Source: Clavibacter michiganensis
GTDB lineage: Bacteria; Actinomycetota; Actinomycetes; Actinomycetales; Microbacteriaceae
Assembly (NCBI RefSeq): GCF_002151125.1
Contig: NZ_MDJZ01000005.1
Span: 248,001 to 312,000 of the forward strand
Reading direction: 5' to 3'
DNA: 64,000 nucleotides
Made by a program: the position numbers and the translations under genes
In this document: one piece after another, positions 20,710 through 29,699 of the stretch
Numbering within the stretch: the stretch's first letter is position 1
Layout of the letters: each line of letters opens with the position of its first letter
The notes under the pieces: model-generated
What the model was told of the DNA's origin: nothing
The model's database searches: none
The model's input: the letters and a program-made list of their open reading frames with translations, nothing else

Positions 20710-21504
20710 TCAGCCGCGCTGCCAGGGCTGCGTGTCGTCCGGCCACACGGAGCGCGCCTCGTCCGGCTGGCGCCAGGCCGCCTCGCCGGGCCGTCCGCGG
20801 CGGGACTCCTCCTGGCGGCGGCGCTCGGCGACCATGTTCGCGTTCTCCTCCATGAGGTCCTGCAGCGCCTGCACGACGAGGACCGCCGAGGGCACGTCGC
20901 GGAGCACGACGGGCGACTCGAGCCCCGCGTTGATGGTGACGTGGCCGCTGCGGTGCAGGTGCTGCAGGGGGCCGCGACGCAGGGTCACGTCGTAGCCGCG
21001 CGAGTGCAGCAGCTCCTGCCGGGTGCGCACGAAGAAGCCGTGCGAGACGATGAGGCGCCGGGTCGTCACCGTGTAGCGCCGGTTCAGCCACACGAGCACG
21101 GGCAGCAGCGAGACGAAGACCGCGACGCCCGCGAGCGCGACGAGCAGCAGCATGTTCTCCCACGGCTCCGGGAACCAGGCGCCGAAGTACCCGCCCGTGA
21201 GGCAGATCGCGAGGAGGAGCAGCACGGGCAGCGTGAGCGCGCGGCCGTGCGGGCGGAGCCGGACGAGGACGCGCTCCGGGTCGGCGGCCACGACCTGCTG
21301 GGTGGGCGCGGCGGGAGGGGCGACGGGGCGGCCGAGGCGCGGATCCACGTCGTGCGACGACGTCGCGCCGCCCGTCTCCTCCTCGGCGACGCGGCGGCGC
21401 TCCTCCTTCTCGGCCCTGCGGCGGGCCCGGCGGCCGCCGCGGACGGGGAGCGCCCGCCCGCCCTCTCCGGGTGCGTACCGCTGCGTGTCACCCGTGTGCG
21501 CCAT
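20710..21504 (-). CDS. membrane protein with bacterial PH domain
   Basis: The product is 264 aa. A charged cytoplasmic N-terminus of about 90 residues, rich in Arg and Glu, precedes two hydrophobic helices (about 92-112 and 120-142) and then a bacterial PH-like domain with the typical RRYTVTTRRLIVSHGFF strand pattern. The polar tail is rich in Arg, Gln and Trp. The function of these proteins is unknown; in M. tuberculosis the neighbour of birA, Rv3278c, is of similar type. It follows birA by 3 bases and is probably co-transcribed with it. Confidence 0.8.
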   Translation of the reverse strand: MAHTGDTQRYAPGEGGRALPVRGGRRARRRAEKEERRRVAEEETGGATSSHDVDPRLGRPVAPPAAPTQQVVAADPERVLVRLRPHGRALTLPVLLLLAICLTGGYFGAWFPEPWENMLLLVALAGVAVFVSLLPVLVWLNRRYTVTTRRLIVSHGFFVRTRQELLHSRGYDVTLRRGPLQHLHRSGHVTINAGLESPVVLRDVPSAVLVVQALQDLMEENANMVAERRRQEESRRGRPGEAAWRQPDEARSVWPDDTQPWQRG

Positions 21505-21507
21505 GCC

Positions 21508-22290
21508 TCATTGATACCGCAGATGCGTCACGTCGCCCGCGGCGACAGACGTGACGGCCGGATCCCCGGCGGACTCCACGGTCAGCCGCCCGTCGTCGTC
21601 GACCCCGGTGGCGCGCCCGAGGAGCTCGCCGCCGCCCGGCAGCTCGACGCGCACGTCCCGCCCGACGGTGGCGCACGTGCGGGCGAGCTCGTCCACCAGC
21701 CCGGCGGCGCGCGCATCCCCGGCGGCGTCGACCCAGGCGCGGTACCGCGCGCGGAACGCCGTGAGGTAGGCGGCGACGATGGCGTCCACGTCCGGATCGG
21801 GCACGCCCGCCAGCCGGAGCGACGTGGAGGTCGGCGTGGGCAGCTCCGCCTCCTCGAGCGTGAGGTTCAGGCCCGTCCCCACCAGCATGCGGCCGGGCGC
21901 GACGAGCTCGCCGAGGATCCCGGACACCTTCCGCCCGTCCACGTGCACGTCGTTCGGCCACTTGAGCGTCACCTCGGCGGGGGCGGGCACGACGTCCTGC
22001 AGGGTCGCGACGAGCGCGAGCCCCGCGACGAGCGGCAGCCAGCCGGGGTCGAGGTCCGTGTGGCCCGGCGCGCAGAGCACGCTCACCGCGAGCGTCCGGC
22101 CGGCCGGCGCGACCCACGTGCGCCCGCGGCGCCCGCGCCCCGCCGTCTGGTCGAGGGTGAGGACGACGGATCCGTCCGGCCACCCGGCGGGATCCGCGGA
22201 CGCCCGGCGCGCCAGCTCGTCGTTGGTCGAGCCGACCGAGTCCGGGGCGAGGAGGCGCGGGGCGGCGAGGCGGCTGAGCGGGAGGTCCAT
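21508..22290 (-). CDS. birA: biotin-[acetyl-CoA-carboxylase] ligase
   Basis: The product is 260 aa. [12 protein letters not shown] and [13 protein letters not shown] form the biotinyl-AMP site, [18 protein letters not shown] is the biotin-binding signature, and a small SH3-like domain closes the protein. There is no N-terminal DNA-binding domain, so it is a pure ligase, not a repressor. It attaches biotin to the BCCP domain encoded at 30338-32107. Start 22290 lies 6 bases after a TACGGT -10 box, implying a leaderless mRNA. Confidence 0.95.
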   Translation of the reverse strand: MDLPLSRLAAPRLLAPDSVGSTNDELARRASADPAGWPDGSVVLTLDQTAGRGRRGRTWVAPAGRTLAVSVLCAPGHTDLDPGWLPLVAGLALVATLQDVVPAPAEVTLKWPNDVHVDGRKVSGILGELVAPGRMLVGTGLNLTLEEAELPTPTSTSLRLAGVPDPDVDAIVAAYLTAFRARYRAWVDAAGDARAAGLVDELARTCATVGRDVRVELPGGGELLGRATGVDDDGRLTVESAGDPAVTSVAAGDVTHLRYQ

Positions 22291-22296
22291 GCCGCC

Positions 22297-22302
22297 ACCG
22301 TA
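22297..22302 (-). promoter_or_regulatory. -10 box of leaderless birA
   Basis: TACGGT on the minus strand, 6 bases before the birA ATG. Confidence 0.55.
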
Positions 22303-22384
22303 GCGACCGGAACAGGAGGACACCGCACCCGGGAGGCGCCGTCTTCTGTGCGTGGTCCACAAGAGCGAGGCATGCGCCCGCCGG

Positions 22385-22390
22385 TACAGT
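22385..22390 (+). promoter_or_regulatory. -10 box of leaderless accD
   Basis: TACAGT, 7 bases before GTG 22398; this decides that start over the GTG at 22389, which overlaps the box. Confidence 0.55.
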
Positions 22391-22397
22391 GAGGCGG

Positions 22398-24011
22398 GTG
22401 ACTGCACACGAGCCAGACGAGGACGCCGGCGCCCCGGACATGTACACGACCGCCGGGAAGCTCGCCGATCTGAAGAGGCGCTACCACGAGGCCGTCACCG
22501 CGAGCGGCGAGGCCGCCATCGAGAAGCAGCACGCGCGCGGCAAGATGACCGCCCGCGAGCGCATCGACCAGCTGCTCGACCACGGGTCGTTCGTCGAGCT
22601 CGACGAGTTCGTCCGCCACCGCACGCACGCCTTCGGCATGGACGCGAAGAGGCCCTACGGCGACTCGGTCGTCACCGGCACGGGCACCATCGACGGCCGG
22701 CAGGTCGCCGTCTACTCGCAGGACTTCACGATCTTCGGCGGATCCCTCGGCGAGGTCGCGGGCGAGAAGATCATCAAGGTCATGGAGCTCGCCATCAAGA
22801 CGGGCGTGCCCATCATCGGCATCCTCGACTCGGGCGGAGCGCGCATCCAGGAGGGCGTGGTCGCGCTCGGCAAGTACGGCGAGATCTTCCGCCTCAACAC
22901 GCGCGCCTCGGGCGTCATCCCGCAGATCTCGCTCATCATGGGCCCGGCCGCGGGCGGCGCCGTCTACTCCCCCGCCCTCACCGACTTCGTGATCATGGTC
23001 GACAAGACCAGCCACATGTTCGTCACCGGCCCGGACGTCATCAAGACCGTCACCGGCGAGGAGGTCGGCTTCGAGGAGCTCGGCGGCGCGCTCACCCACA
23101 ACAAGGTCTCGGGCGTCGCGCACTACCTCGCGAGCGACGAGGACGACGCGCTCGACTACGCGCGCACGCTCCTCGGCTTCCTGCCGGACAACAACCTGGC
23201 CGAGCTGCCGGAGTTCCCCCGCACGGTGGACCTGGAGCTGACGGCGCGGGACCTCGAGCTCGACACGATCATCCCTGACAGCCCGAACCAGCCGTACGAC
23301 ATGAAGACCATCATCGAGCTCATCGTCGACGACGGCGAGTTCCTCGAGACGCAGCCGCTGTTCGCGCCCAACATCATCGTCGGGTTCGCGCGCGTCGAGG
23401 GCCGCTCGGTCGGGATCATCGCCAACCAGCCGAACGCGATGGCGGGCACGCTCAACATCGAGGCCGGCGAGAAGGCCAGCCGCTTCGTGCGGTTCTGCGA
23501 CGCGTTCTCCATCCCGATCCTCACGCTCGTCGACGTGCCCGGGTACCTGCCCGGCACCGAGCAGGAGTGGACGGGCGTCATCCGCCGCGGCGCGAAGCTG
23601 CTCTACGCGTACGCGGAGGCGACCGTGCCGCTCGTCACCGTCATCACGCGGAAGGCGTACGGCGGCGCGTACATCGTCATGGGATCCAAGCAGCTGGGCG
23701 CCGACATCAACCTCGCGTGGCCGACGGCCGAGATCGCGGTGATGGGCGGCCAGGGCGCCGTCAACATCCTCTACCGGGGCGAGATCAAGGGCGCCGAGCA
23801 GGCGGGCGAGGACGTCGCGGCGGTCCGCACCCGGCTCGCGAACGAGTACACGTACAACGTCGCCAGCCCGTTCCTCGCGGCCGAGCGCGGCGAGCTCGAC
23901 AACGTGATCCAGCCGGCCGCCACGCGCGCGTCGGTGGTCAAGGCCCTGCGTGCGCTGCGCACCAAGCGCGCGAGCCTGCCGCCCAAAAAGCACGGGAACA
24001 TCCCGCTGTGA
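22398..24011 (+). CDS. accD: acyl-CoA carboxylase carboxyltransferase (beta) subunit
   Basis: The product is 537 aa, typical for AccD5/PccB-type chains. [17 protein letters not shown] opens the N-terminal half, [21 protein letters not shown] forms the first oxyanion site, and [20 protein letters not shown] with [15 protein letters not shown] the second. It transfers carboxyl from biotin to acetyl- or propionyl-CoA for fatty-acid and branched-lipid synthesis. It overlaps the small epsilon-subunit gene by four bases; the biotin-bearing partner is the gene at 30338. Substrate preference is not readable with confidence. Confidence 0.94.
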   Translation: MTAHEPDEDAGAPDMYTTAGKLADLKRRYHEAVTASGEAAIEKQHARGKMTARERIDQLLDHGSFVELDEFVRHRTHAFGMDAKRPYGDSVVTGTGTIDGRQVAVYSQDFTIFGGSLGEVAGEKIIKVMELAIKTGVPIIGILDSGGARIQEGVVALGKYGEIFRLNTRASGVIPQISLIMGPAAGGAVYSPALTDFVIMVDKTSHMFVTGPDVIKTVTGEEVGFEELGGALTHNKVSGVAHYLASDEDDALDYARTLLGFLPDNNLAELPEFPRTVDLELTARDLELDTIIPDSPNQPYDMKTIIELIVDDGEFLETQPLFAPNIIVGFARVEGRSVGIIANQPNAMAGTLNIEAGEKASRFVRFCDAFSIPILTLVDVPGYLPGTEQEWTGVIRRGAKLLYAYAEATVPLVTVITRKAYGGAYIVMGSKQLGADINLAWPTAEIAVMGGQGAVNILYRGEIKGAEQAGEDVAAVRTRLANEYTYNVASPFLAAERGELDNVIQPAATRASVVKALRALRTKRASLPPKKHGNIPL

Positions 24012-24241
24012 GCGACGCGCAGGGATCGTCGGCGTCCTCCATCGGCGGGTTCCGCGTGCTCGGCGGCTCTCCCACCGAGGAGGAGCTCGCCGCGGCCACG
24101 GCCGTCATCGCGGCGCTGGCGGCGCAGCCCGCCGCCGAGCAGCCCGTGCGCCGTGCGCCGGACGCCTGGCAGCGATCCCAGCGCGGAGTCCGCGGCATGC
24201 TCGTGCCGGGCCCCGGACGCTGGCGCGGCTTCTCCGGCTGA
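24008..24241 (+). CDS. accE: acyl-CoA carboxylase epsilon subunit
   Basis: The product is 77 aa, the usual size for actinobacterial AccE/PccE. It has the family core [20 protein letters not shown] and a C-terminal [10 protein letters not shown]. Epsilon subunits bind and stabilise the alpha-beta carboxylase complex. Start GTG 24008 overlaps the accD stop, so the two are coupled. M. tuberculosis accD5-accE5 has the same arrangement. Confidence 0.87.
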   Translation: MSDAQGSSASSIGGFRVLGGSPTEEELAAATAVIAALAAQPAAEQPVRRAPDAWQRSQRGVRGMLVPGPGRWRGFSG

Positions 24242-24251
24242 CCCGGGCGGC

Positions 24252-24266
24252 GCCCGCCTCGCGGGC
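24252..24266 (+). terminator. short hairpin after accE
   Basis: A 6-bp GC stem (gcccgc/gcgggc) with a 3-base loop, 10 bases past the accE stop. A weak terminator candidate. Confidence 0.45.
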
Positions 24267-24275
24267 TGCATTCGC

Positions 24276-24445
24276 CACAGGCTGTGTCCTCCCAAATGAC
24301 GACTTGGCCAGCCCCTCCCGCTCCGTGAGACTCGTCGTGCTGGGGGACCCGCATCGCGGGTCAATCAACACGGCGTCGTCCAACTGTGGTGAGCAGACGA
24401 CGCCAGGGGGCGGATCATCTCGATGCTCGGGTCATCGGGATGACC
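24276..24445. repeat. cluster of inverted repeats in a lower-GC gap
   Basis: Between convergent genes there are cacag-g-ctgtg (near 24276), gacccgc-atc-gcgggtc (24346-24362), ggcgtcgtc/gacgacgcc with a 15-base loop (24372-24404) and ggtcatc-gg-gatgacc (24430-24445). The base composition is visibly lower in GC than neighbouring genes. No reading frame is credible here. Confidence 0.6.
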
Positions 24446-24446
24446 G

Positions 24447-24493
24447 GAGAGGCGCGGGGGCGGACGGTGCAGGCACCGGCCCCCGCGCCTCTC
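24447..24493 (-). terminator. terminator of the two-component operon
   Basis: A 15-bp perfect stem with a nested ggtgc-ag-gcacc hairpin, 25 bases past the last gene of the minus-strand operon. Confidence 0.78.
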
Positions 24494-24517
24494 AGCATCC
24501 CGCCCGCGTGGTGCCGC

Positions 24518-25537
24518 TCAGCGCGGTCTCGGGATCTCCAGCCACAGGTCGACCTCGTCGTCCAGGTCGTCGCTCCCCAGGAGGCTCGCGCTGCCGTCGC
24601 CGGCCACGCTGAGGCCGACGACCGTGATGGCCGTGTCGGATCCCTCGGGGACCGTGCGGGCGATGATCTTGTCCGCGCGCGTGTCGCGCACGGCCTCGGC
24701 CAGCCGGTCGAGCACGATGTCGCGCGTGGCGTCGTCGAGGTCGTCGATGCCGCCCTCGTCGAGGAGGGTCACGACCGTGCCGCGACGGCGCGCGAGCATG
24801 ACCTGCTCGCGGACGGCGTCGTTGAGGAGCGTGCGCCCGCGGATCTCGTCGCGGATCGCGCCCTCGAGGTAGAGGCACTCCTGCCGCTCCTCCGGGGAGA
24901 GGTCGCCGCCGGTCTCCACGATGCGCCGGAGCATCGGGACCGCCATGCGGCTCGTCTGCCGGAGCCGGAACTGGCGCTCGTACAGGTGCGCCTCCTGCGC
25001 GGCCTGCCAGTCGGCCGCCTCGCGCTCGGCGCGGTGGAACTGCCGGGCGTCGCGCGCCGCCTTGGCGAGCGCGTGCGCGAGGACGTGCGAGACCGCGACC
25101 CACAGCGCGCTGCCCGTGACGCCGTACTCGACGAGCCCGCCCGGTCCGCCCCACAGCACCGTCTGCACCGCGAGGATGACGATGCCGGCCCACGCGAAGC
25201 CCTGCCGGCGGCGGGCGGACGTGATGGTCATCAGGGTCCCCACCGCCGCGATGTGCCACGTCGTGAAGGGCGCGAGGGATCCGGGCGTGAGCTGGCTGCT
25301 CACGAGGACGGGCACGACCGTCGCCACGGCGAGGTTGAACGCCGCGAGCCAGACGGGCATGACCGTGGGGCTCGTCGGCCACAGGCTCATCAGCGTGGCC
25401 ACGAGGTAGAGCGCGATCGCGACCAGCGTGACGGCCGGATCCGCGGGGGCGCCGATCGCCACCAGGGCCAGCACCACGTGGTACGCCGAGAAGAGGGCCG
25501 CGAGCCCTAAGACGATGGAGCGCGGGACGACGATCAC
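24518..25537 (-). CDS. membrane protein with degenerate kinase-like C-terminus
   Basis: The product is 339 aa. Five or so hydrophobic helices occupy residues 1-160, followed by a helical stretch (LRQTSRMAVPMLRRIVETGG and the next 60 residues) and a C-terminal alpha/beta part ending in DLWLEIPRPR. The layout mimics a sensor kinase (membrane sensor, dimerisation helices, ATPase-like end), but I find neither a phospho-accepting His-Asp motif nor the N and G boxes of an ATPase. It is the third gene of an operon with a response regulator and a real histidine kinase, whose stop it overlaps by four bases. Function is unknown; a non-catalytic partner of the kinase is possible. Confidence 0.75.
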   Translation of the reverse strand: MIVVPRSIVLGLAALFSAYHVVLALVAIGAPADPAVTLVAIALYLVATLMSLWPTSPTVMPVWLAAFNLAVATVVPVLVSSQLTPGSLAPFTTWHIAAVGTLMTITSARRRQGFAWAGIVILAVQTVLWGGPGGLVEYGVTGSALWVAVSHVLAHALAKAARDARQFHRAEREAADWQAAQEAHLYERQFRLRQTSRMAVPMLRRIVETGGDLSPEERQECLYLEGAIRDEIRGRTLLNDAVREQVMLARRRGTVVTLLDEGGIDDLDDATRDIVLDRLAEAVRDTRADKIIARTVPEGSDTAITVVGLSVAGDGSASLLGSDDLDDEVDLWLEIPRPR

Positions 25538-26874
25538 GGCTCGCCCCTCCCCGGGTCGGGCGTCTCGGCCGCGGGCGCGTCCGCGGGGTGCGGAGCGGCC
25601 GCGGTCGGGGCGTCGTCCGCGGGGGCGGGCCAGCGGATCCGCACGGCCGTGCCCTCCCCCGGCGCGGACTCGATCGTGACGAGCCCGCCTGCCTGCGCCA
25701 CGCGCTCCTTGATGGAGACGCGGAGCCCCAGTCGCTCCGTGGGGATGCGGCGCTGGTCGAAGCCCACGCCGTCGTCGACGACGTCGATCGCGACGCCCTC
25801 GTCGCCGTGGCCCGAGATGACGAGCATCCGGGTGATGGCCTCGGCCGAGGTCCCGGCGTGCTGGAGGCTGTTCATCATCGCCTGCACCGCCGCGGAGTAG
25901 ATGGCCTCCGCGGTGGCCACGGGGACCGCGCGCGTGCCGAGGTCGCGCGTCTCCAGCACGAACGGCGCGGAGAGCGCGGACGCGGCGTCGACGATGCGCT
26001 TCGCGACGGCCCGCAGGGGCACCGAGGCGTCGTCGTCCGTGCCCTGCTCCGCCGCGGCCAGGTGGCCCATCGCGTTGGCGGCCATGGTGGCCGCGAGCGC
26101 GCGGGCGGCCGGATCCCCGGTGCGGGCCGCCGACAGCAGGGTCGTGAGGACGCTGTCGTGCACGATCGCGTCGACCTGCACCCGCTCCACCTCCGTCGCG
26201 TGCTGCCGCACCGCGTGCGAGTAGCGCGTGAGCGCCGTGCCCTGCGCCCAGTCGACGCCGAGGGCGGCCTGGCGGAGCACGGTGACGATCATGAGGACGG
26301 AGCCGCCGAGGATGATCGAGTAGAGGACCTGCAGGAACGAGTCGAGAGGCGTGATGACCCCGTGACGCACCACCACCTCGATGACGCCGAGCCCCAGGGG
26401 CACCGCGACCGTGTAGATCACCGCGATCCACAGCCGGAACGCCATGGCGGCGCACGTCGTCGCGACCGTGAGCTCCTGGTAGAGGAACGGCTGCGGGACG
26501 GTCGCGGGCGGCGCGGGCACGATGGCGAACGGCCACGTGACGAGCGCGATGACGAAGACGACCGCGACGGTGGCGTGCGCGGGCACGACGCCGCGGCGGA
26601 TCACGCCGGCGACGCAGGTCCAGACGAGGCTGCCGAAGAACACGGTCAGGAAGGCGATGCTCCACGCCGGCCGCATGGCGTCCAGCTGCTCGCTGATGAC
26701 CTGCAGCGACTGGAGGGCGAAGAGCAGCCCGAACGCGCCGGCGCCGCGACCGAGGATCGTCTCGATGCGGGCGAGGCTGATGGGGTTGTCGGGGGTCCGC
26801 GGCGGCGCGCCGGCGAGGGCACGCGTCGCGGGAGCCGCGGAGGGCGGCGCGCTGGCCGATGGCCTAGCGGGCAT
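25534..26874 (-). CDS. sensor histidine kinase (NarL-type partner)
   Basis: The product is 446 aa. About six hydrophobic helices (residues 45-205) form the sensor; VDAIVHDSVLTTLLSAA holds the phospho-accepting His (HisKA_3-like). The ATPase domain shows AVQAMMNSLQHAG (N box), IDVVDDGVGFD (G1) and GLRVSIKERVAQAGG (G2). The C-terminus is a Pro/Ala-rich tail. Its ATG overlaps the regulator stop by 11 bases. The signal sensed is unknown. Confidence 0.9.
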   Translation of the reverse strand: MPARPSASAPPSAAPATRALAGAPPRTPDNPISLARIETILGRGAGAFGLLFALQSLQVISEQLDAMRPAWSIAFLTVFFGSLVWTCVAGVIRRGVVPAHATVAVVFVIALVTWPFAIVPAPPATVPQPFLYQELTVATTCAAMAFRLWIAVIYTVAVPLGLGVIEVVVRHGVITPLDSFLQVLYSIILGGSVLMIVTVLRQAALGVDWAQGTALTRYSHAVRQHATEVERVQVDAIVHDSVLTTLLSAARTGDPAARALAATMAANAMGHLAAAEQGTDDDASVPLRAVAKRIVDAASALSAPFVLETRDLGTRAVPVATAEAIYSAAVQAMMNSLQHAGTSAEAITRMLVISGHGDEGVAIDVVDDGVGFDQRRIPTERLGLRVSIKERVAQAGGLVTIESAPGEGTAVRIRWPAPADDAPTAAAPHPADAPAAETPDPGRGEP

Positions 26875-27568
26875 CGCCGCCGTCCTGGTCCAGTCCCGGG
26901 AGGATGCCGTCCTCCACGGCGCGGCGGAGGAGGTCGACCTTGGTGGGCGCCGGGCGGCCGACCTCGACGTACTTCACGCGGATGCGGTCGAGGTACTCGC
27001 GCGCCGTGCTGTTCGCGATGCCGAGCTGCTGAGCCACGAGCTTGAGCGGCAGGCCGGACGCGTACAGGTGGAGGACGTCGCGCTCGCGGCGGCCGAGCTG
27101 CGCCTTGGCGAAGTCGCGGTCGGCGTCGATCGCGGTGGCCCACTCGAGGTTGTTGAGCACGTCGCCGCGCGCCACCGTGGCGACGGCCGCCATGACCGTC
27201 TGCGTGGCGGACGACTTGGGGATCACGCCCGCGGCGCCGGCGGCGAGCGCCTCGCGGACGCTCGCGACGCGGTCGGCGATGCTGTGGACGAGGACCGCGG
27301 CGCCCGTGCCCTGCGCGGCCTTCACGTTGTCGGTGACCGAGGATCCGTCGCCGAGCGACAGGTCGAGGACGACCACGTCGCACTCGCGCCCCACCAGGCC
27401 GTCGACGAGCTCGCGGGCGTTCGCGGCGGCGAGGATGAAGTCGTACCCCGCGTCGAGGCAGGCGGCCTTGAGGCCGAGGCGCACGGACTCGTGGTCGTCG
27501 ACCACGGCGACGCGGACGGGCGGGCGGCTCTCGGACGCCGGATCGGATCCCTGCGTGGTCTCGGTCAT
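26864..27568 (-). CDS. NarL/LuxR-family response regulator
   Basis: The product is 234 aa. The receiver domain has VAVVDDHESVR (acidic pocket), VVVLDLSLGDG (phospho-Asp) and PKSSA (conserved Lys). The C-terminal LuxR helix-turn-helix is LGRRERDVLHLYASGLPLKLVAQQLGIANSTAREYLDRIR. It is first in a three-gene operon with the kinase and the kinase-like membrane protein. GGGGGAG precedes the start, and a minus-strand TACAGT lies about 53 bases upstream. Confidence 0.93.
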   Translation of the reverse strand: MTETTQGSDPASESRPPVRVAVVDDHESVRLGLKAACLDAGYDFILAAANARELVDGLVGRECDVVVLDLSLGDGSSVTDNVKAAQGTGAAVLVHSIADRVASVREALAAGAAGVIPKSSATQTVMAAVATVARGDVLNNLEWATAIDADRDFAKAQLGRRERDVLHLYASGLPLKLVAQQLGIANSTAREYLDRIRVKYVEVGRPAPTKVDLLRRAVEDGILPGLDQDGGDAR

Positions 27569-27620
27569 CCGGCTCCCCCTCGTCGCGTGGCGCCGCCGAG
27601 CTCCGACGGGCGCCTCGCCC

Positions 27621-27626
27621 ACTGTA
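27621..27626 (-). promoter_or_regulatory. -10 box of the two-component operon
   Basis: TACAGT on the minus strand, 52 bases before the regulator ATG, leaving room for a leader with GGGGGAG. Confidence 0.45.
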
Positions 27627-27666
27627 TCGCCCGACGGACGGGCTCCCGCGGCCGGGGATCGGCCGG

Positions 27667-28914
27667 TCAGGAGGCGGCGGGCACCAGCACGGCCACGCTC
27701 TCGACGTGGTGCGTGTGCGGGAAGAGGTCGAACGAGCGCACGGAGCGGAGCTCGTAGCCGCGCTCGGCGAAGAGCGCCACGTCGCGGGCGAGCGCCACCG
27801 GATCGCACGCGACGTACACGACCTGCGCCGGGCGCAGCTCGGCGAGCGCGTCGACGACGGGCTTCTTCGCGCCCGCGCGCGGCGGGTCGAGCACGACGGT
27901 CGCGCCCTGGAGCCGGCGGCGCTCGGCGGGGCTCGCCTCGCGCGCCAGCCTCTGCAGGTAGCGGTCGACGCGCGACGTGAGGGACGCGGCGCCCACCCAC
28001 TCCGCGAGGTTGTCGCCCGCGAACTCGGTGGCGACCTCGTCGCTCTCGACGCTCGTGATCCGCACGGTGTCGCCGAAGCGGTCGCCCACGGCGGCGGCCA
28101 GCAGCCCGACTCCCCCGTACAGGTCGAGGTTCGCGGCGCGCGGGTCGAAGAGGGCCTCGTCGATGGAGGACTGCACGGCGTCGTACAGCGTCTCGGCGGC
28201 GCGGCGGTGCACCTGCCAGAAGCCGCCGGCCTCGAGCTTGAACTCGCGGTCGCGGACGCGCTCGGTGATGGTGTCGCGGCGCTGCGGCTTGCCGTCGATG
28301 AGCAGCATGCGCACGTGGCCGTCGGCGGGGGCGACGAGGTCGATCCCCTCGACGCCCGGGAAGCGCTGGCCGAACGGCGCGGCGCCGTTGACGCCCGCGG
28401 TGGCGAGCGGCAGGGACTCGACGGGGATCACGCGGTGCGAGCGCGACGCGTACGGACCGACCACGCCGTCGTCGCCGACGTGCAGGCTGACGCGCGTGCG
28501 CCAGCCGAGGCCGTCGGACTCGTCGTCGCCGGGGAGGGCCTGCACCTGCACGTCGTGGTCGACGCCGGCCATGCGGGAGAGCGAGTCGACGACGACCTGC
28601 CGCTTGAGCTCGCGCTGGTGGGCGAGGCGGATGTGGCCGAGCTCGGCGCCGCCGACCCTGTCCTCGGGCGCCCGGTCGACGGAGGCCTCGGCCCAGACGT
28701 GCGGCCGGCGGTGCGGCGACGCGTCGAGCACCTCGACCGTGTCGGCGCGCCAGAACGACTTCTTGGAGTCCTCCGTGATGCGCGCGCGCACCCGCTCGCC
28801 GGGGATCGCGTCCGAGACGAAGATCACCCGGCCGTCGTGCCTCGCGACGGAGACTCCCCCGTGCGCCATGTTGGTCACGTCCACCTCGACCTCGCGGCCC
28901 ACCTGCTCACCCAT
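27667..28914 (-). CDS. TrmA/RumA-family RNA 5-methyluridine methyltransferase
   Basis: The product is 415 aa. The N-terminal 65 residues form a TRAM RNA-binding domain (VEVDVTNMAHGGVSVARHDGRV). The methyltransferase part has LDLYGGVGLLAAAVGD (S-adenosylmethionine loop), VVLDPPRAGAKK and VYVACDPVALARDV with the catalytic Cys. The four-Cys iron-sulfur motif of E. coli RumA is absent. It probably methylates a uridine in rRNA or tRNA; the target is not predictable. It is divergent from maf. Confidence 0.9.
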   Translation of the reverse strand: MGEQVGREVEVDVTNMAHGGVSVARHDGRVIFVSDAIPGERVRARITEDSKKSFWRADTVEVLDASPHRRPHVWAEASVDRAPEDRVGGAELGHIRLAHQRELKRQVVVDSLSRMAGVDHDVQVQALPGDDESDGLGWRTRVSLHVGDDGVVGPYASRSHRVIPVESLPLATAGVNGAAPFGQRFPGVEGIDLVAPADGHVRMLLIDGKPQRRDTITERVRDREFKLEAGGFWQVHRRAAETLYDAVQSSIDEALFDPRAANLDLYGGVGLLAAAVGDRFGDTVRITSVESDEVATEFAGDNLAEWVGAASLTSRVDRYLQRLAREASPAERRRLQGATVVLDPPRAGAKKPVVDALAELRPAQVVYVACDPVALARDVALFAERGYELRSVRSFDLFPHTHHVESVAVLVPAAS

Positions 28915-28987
28915 GCGGCAACCCTGACACACGCGGGAGCGGCTCCGGGACGCGCATCCGGCCGGACGGGCGTGCCACCATGTCCGC

Positions 28988-29659
28988 GTGACCACGCGCC
29001 TCCACCTCGCCTCGACGTCCCCCGCCCGCCTCGCCCTGCTGCGCTCCGCCGGCATCGAGCCCGTCGTCCTGCCCTCGGACGTCGACGAGCCCGCCGCGGT
29101 CGCCGCCGTAGAGGCGCGGCAGGGGCCGCTCGGACCGGAGGACATGGTGCAGCTGCTGGCGCGCGCCAAGGCAGAGGCGGTCGTGGGCCAGCTCGTCGCC
29201 GGCGCGCCGATCACGGGCCTCGTGCTCGGCGGCGACTCGGCCTTCGAGATCGACGGCGTCGTGCACGGCAAGCCGCACACGGTCGAGCGGGCCACGGAGC
29301 GCTGGCGGGCGCAGCGCGGGCGGGCGGGCCGGCTGCACTCCGGGCACTGGCTGATCCAGGTGACCGACGGCCGCATCGTGCGCGGAGTCGGCCGCGCGGC
29401 CGTCGCCGACGTGCGCTTCCGCGCCGACATCACCGACCGCGAGATCGACGCCTACGTCGCGACGGGCGAGCCGCTGCTCGTCGCCGGGTCGTTCACCATC
29501 GACAGCCTGGGCGCGGCCTTCATCGAGCGGATCCAGGGCGACCCGAGCACGGTCGTCGGCCTGTCCCTGCCCACCCTGCGCGGACTCGTCCGCGAGCTCG
29601 GCACGGAGTGGACGGACCTCTGGAACCGGCAGGGCGCGGTCGAGGCGCGCCTGGTCTGA
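28988..29659 (+). CDS. maf: Maf-like nucleotide pyrophosphatase
   Basis: The product is 223 aa. It opens LHLASTSPARLALLRSAGI (Maf substrate loop), has LVLGGDSAFEIDG with the catalytic acidic residue, and SGHWLIQ and SFTIDSLGAAFIERIQGD near the end. Maf proteins hydrolyse non-standard or surplus nucleoside triphosphates. The start is GTG 28988. In M. tuberculosis Rv3282 (Maf) also follows accD5-accE5. Confidence 0.92.
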   Translation: MTTRLHLASTSPARLALLRSAGIEPVVLPSDVDEPAAVAAVEARQGPLGPEDMVQLLARAKAEAVVGQLVAGAPITGLVLGGDSAFEIDGVVHGKPHTVERATERWRAQRGRAGRLHSGHWLIQVTDGRIVRGVGRAAVADVRFRADITDREIDAYVATGEPLLVAGSFTIDSLGAAFIERIQGDPSTVVGLSLPTLRGLVRELGTEWTDLWNRQGAVEARLV

Positions 29660-29674
29660 GCGCGGAGGCGGGTC

Positions 29675-29699
29675 GGGCGGGCTGAGGTCAGCCCCGCCC
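29675..29699. terminator. hairpin between convergent genes
   Basis: gggcggg-ctga / tcag-c-cccgccc, 11 bp with one bulge. It starts 16 bases past maf and overlaps the last codons of the opposite gene. Confidence 0.65.
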
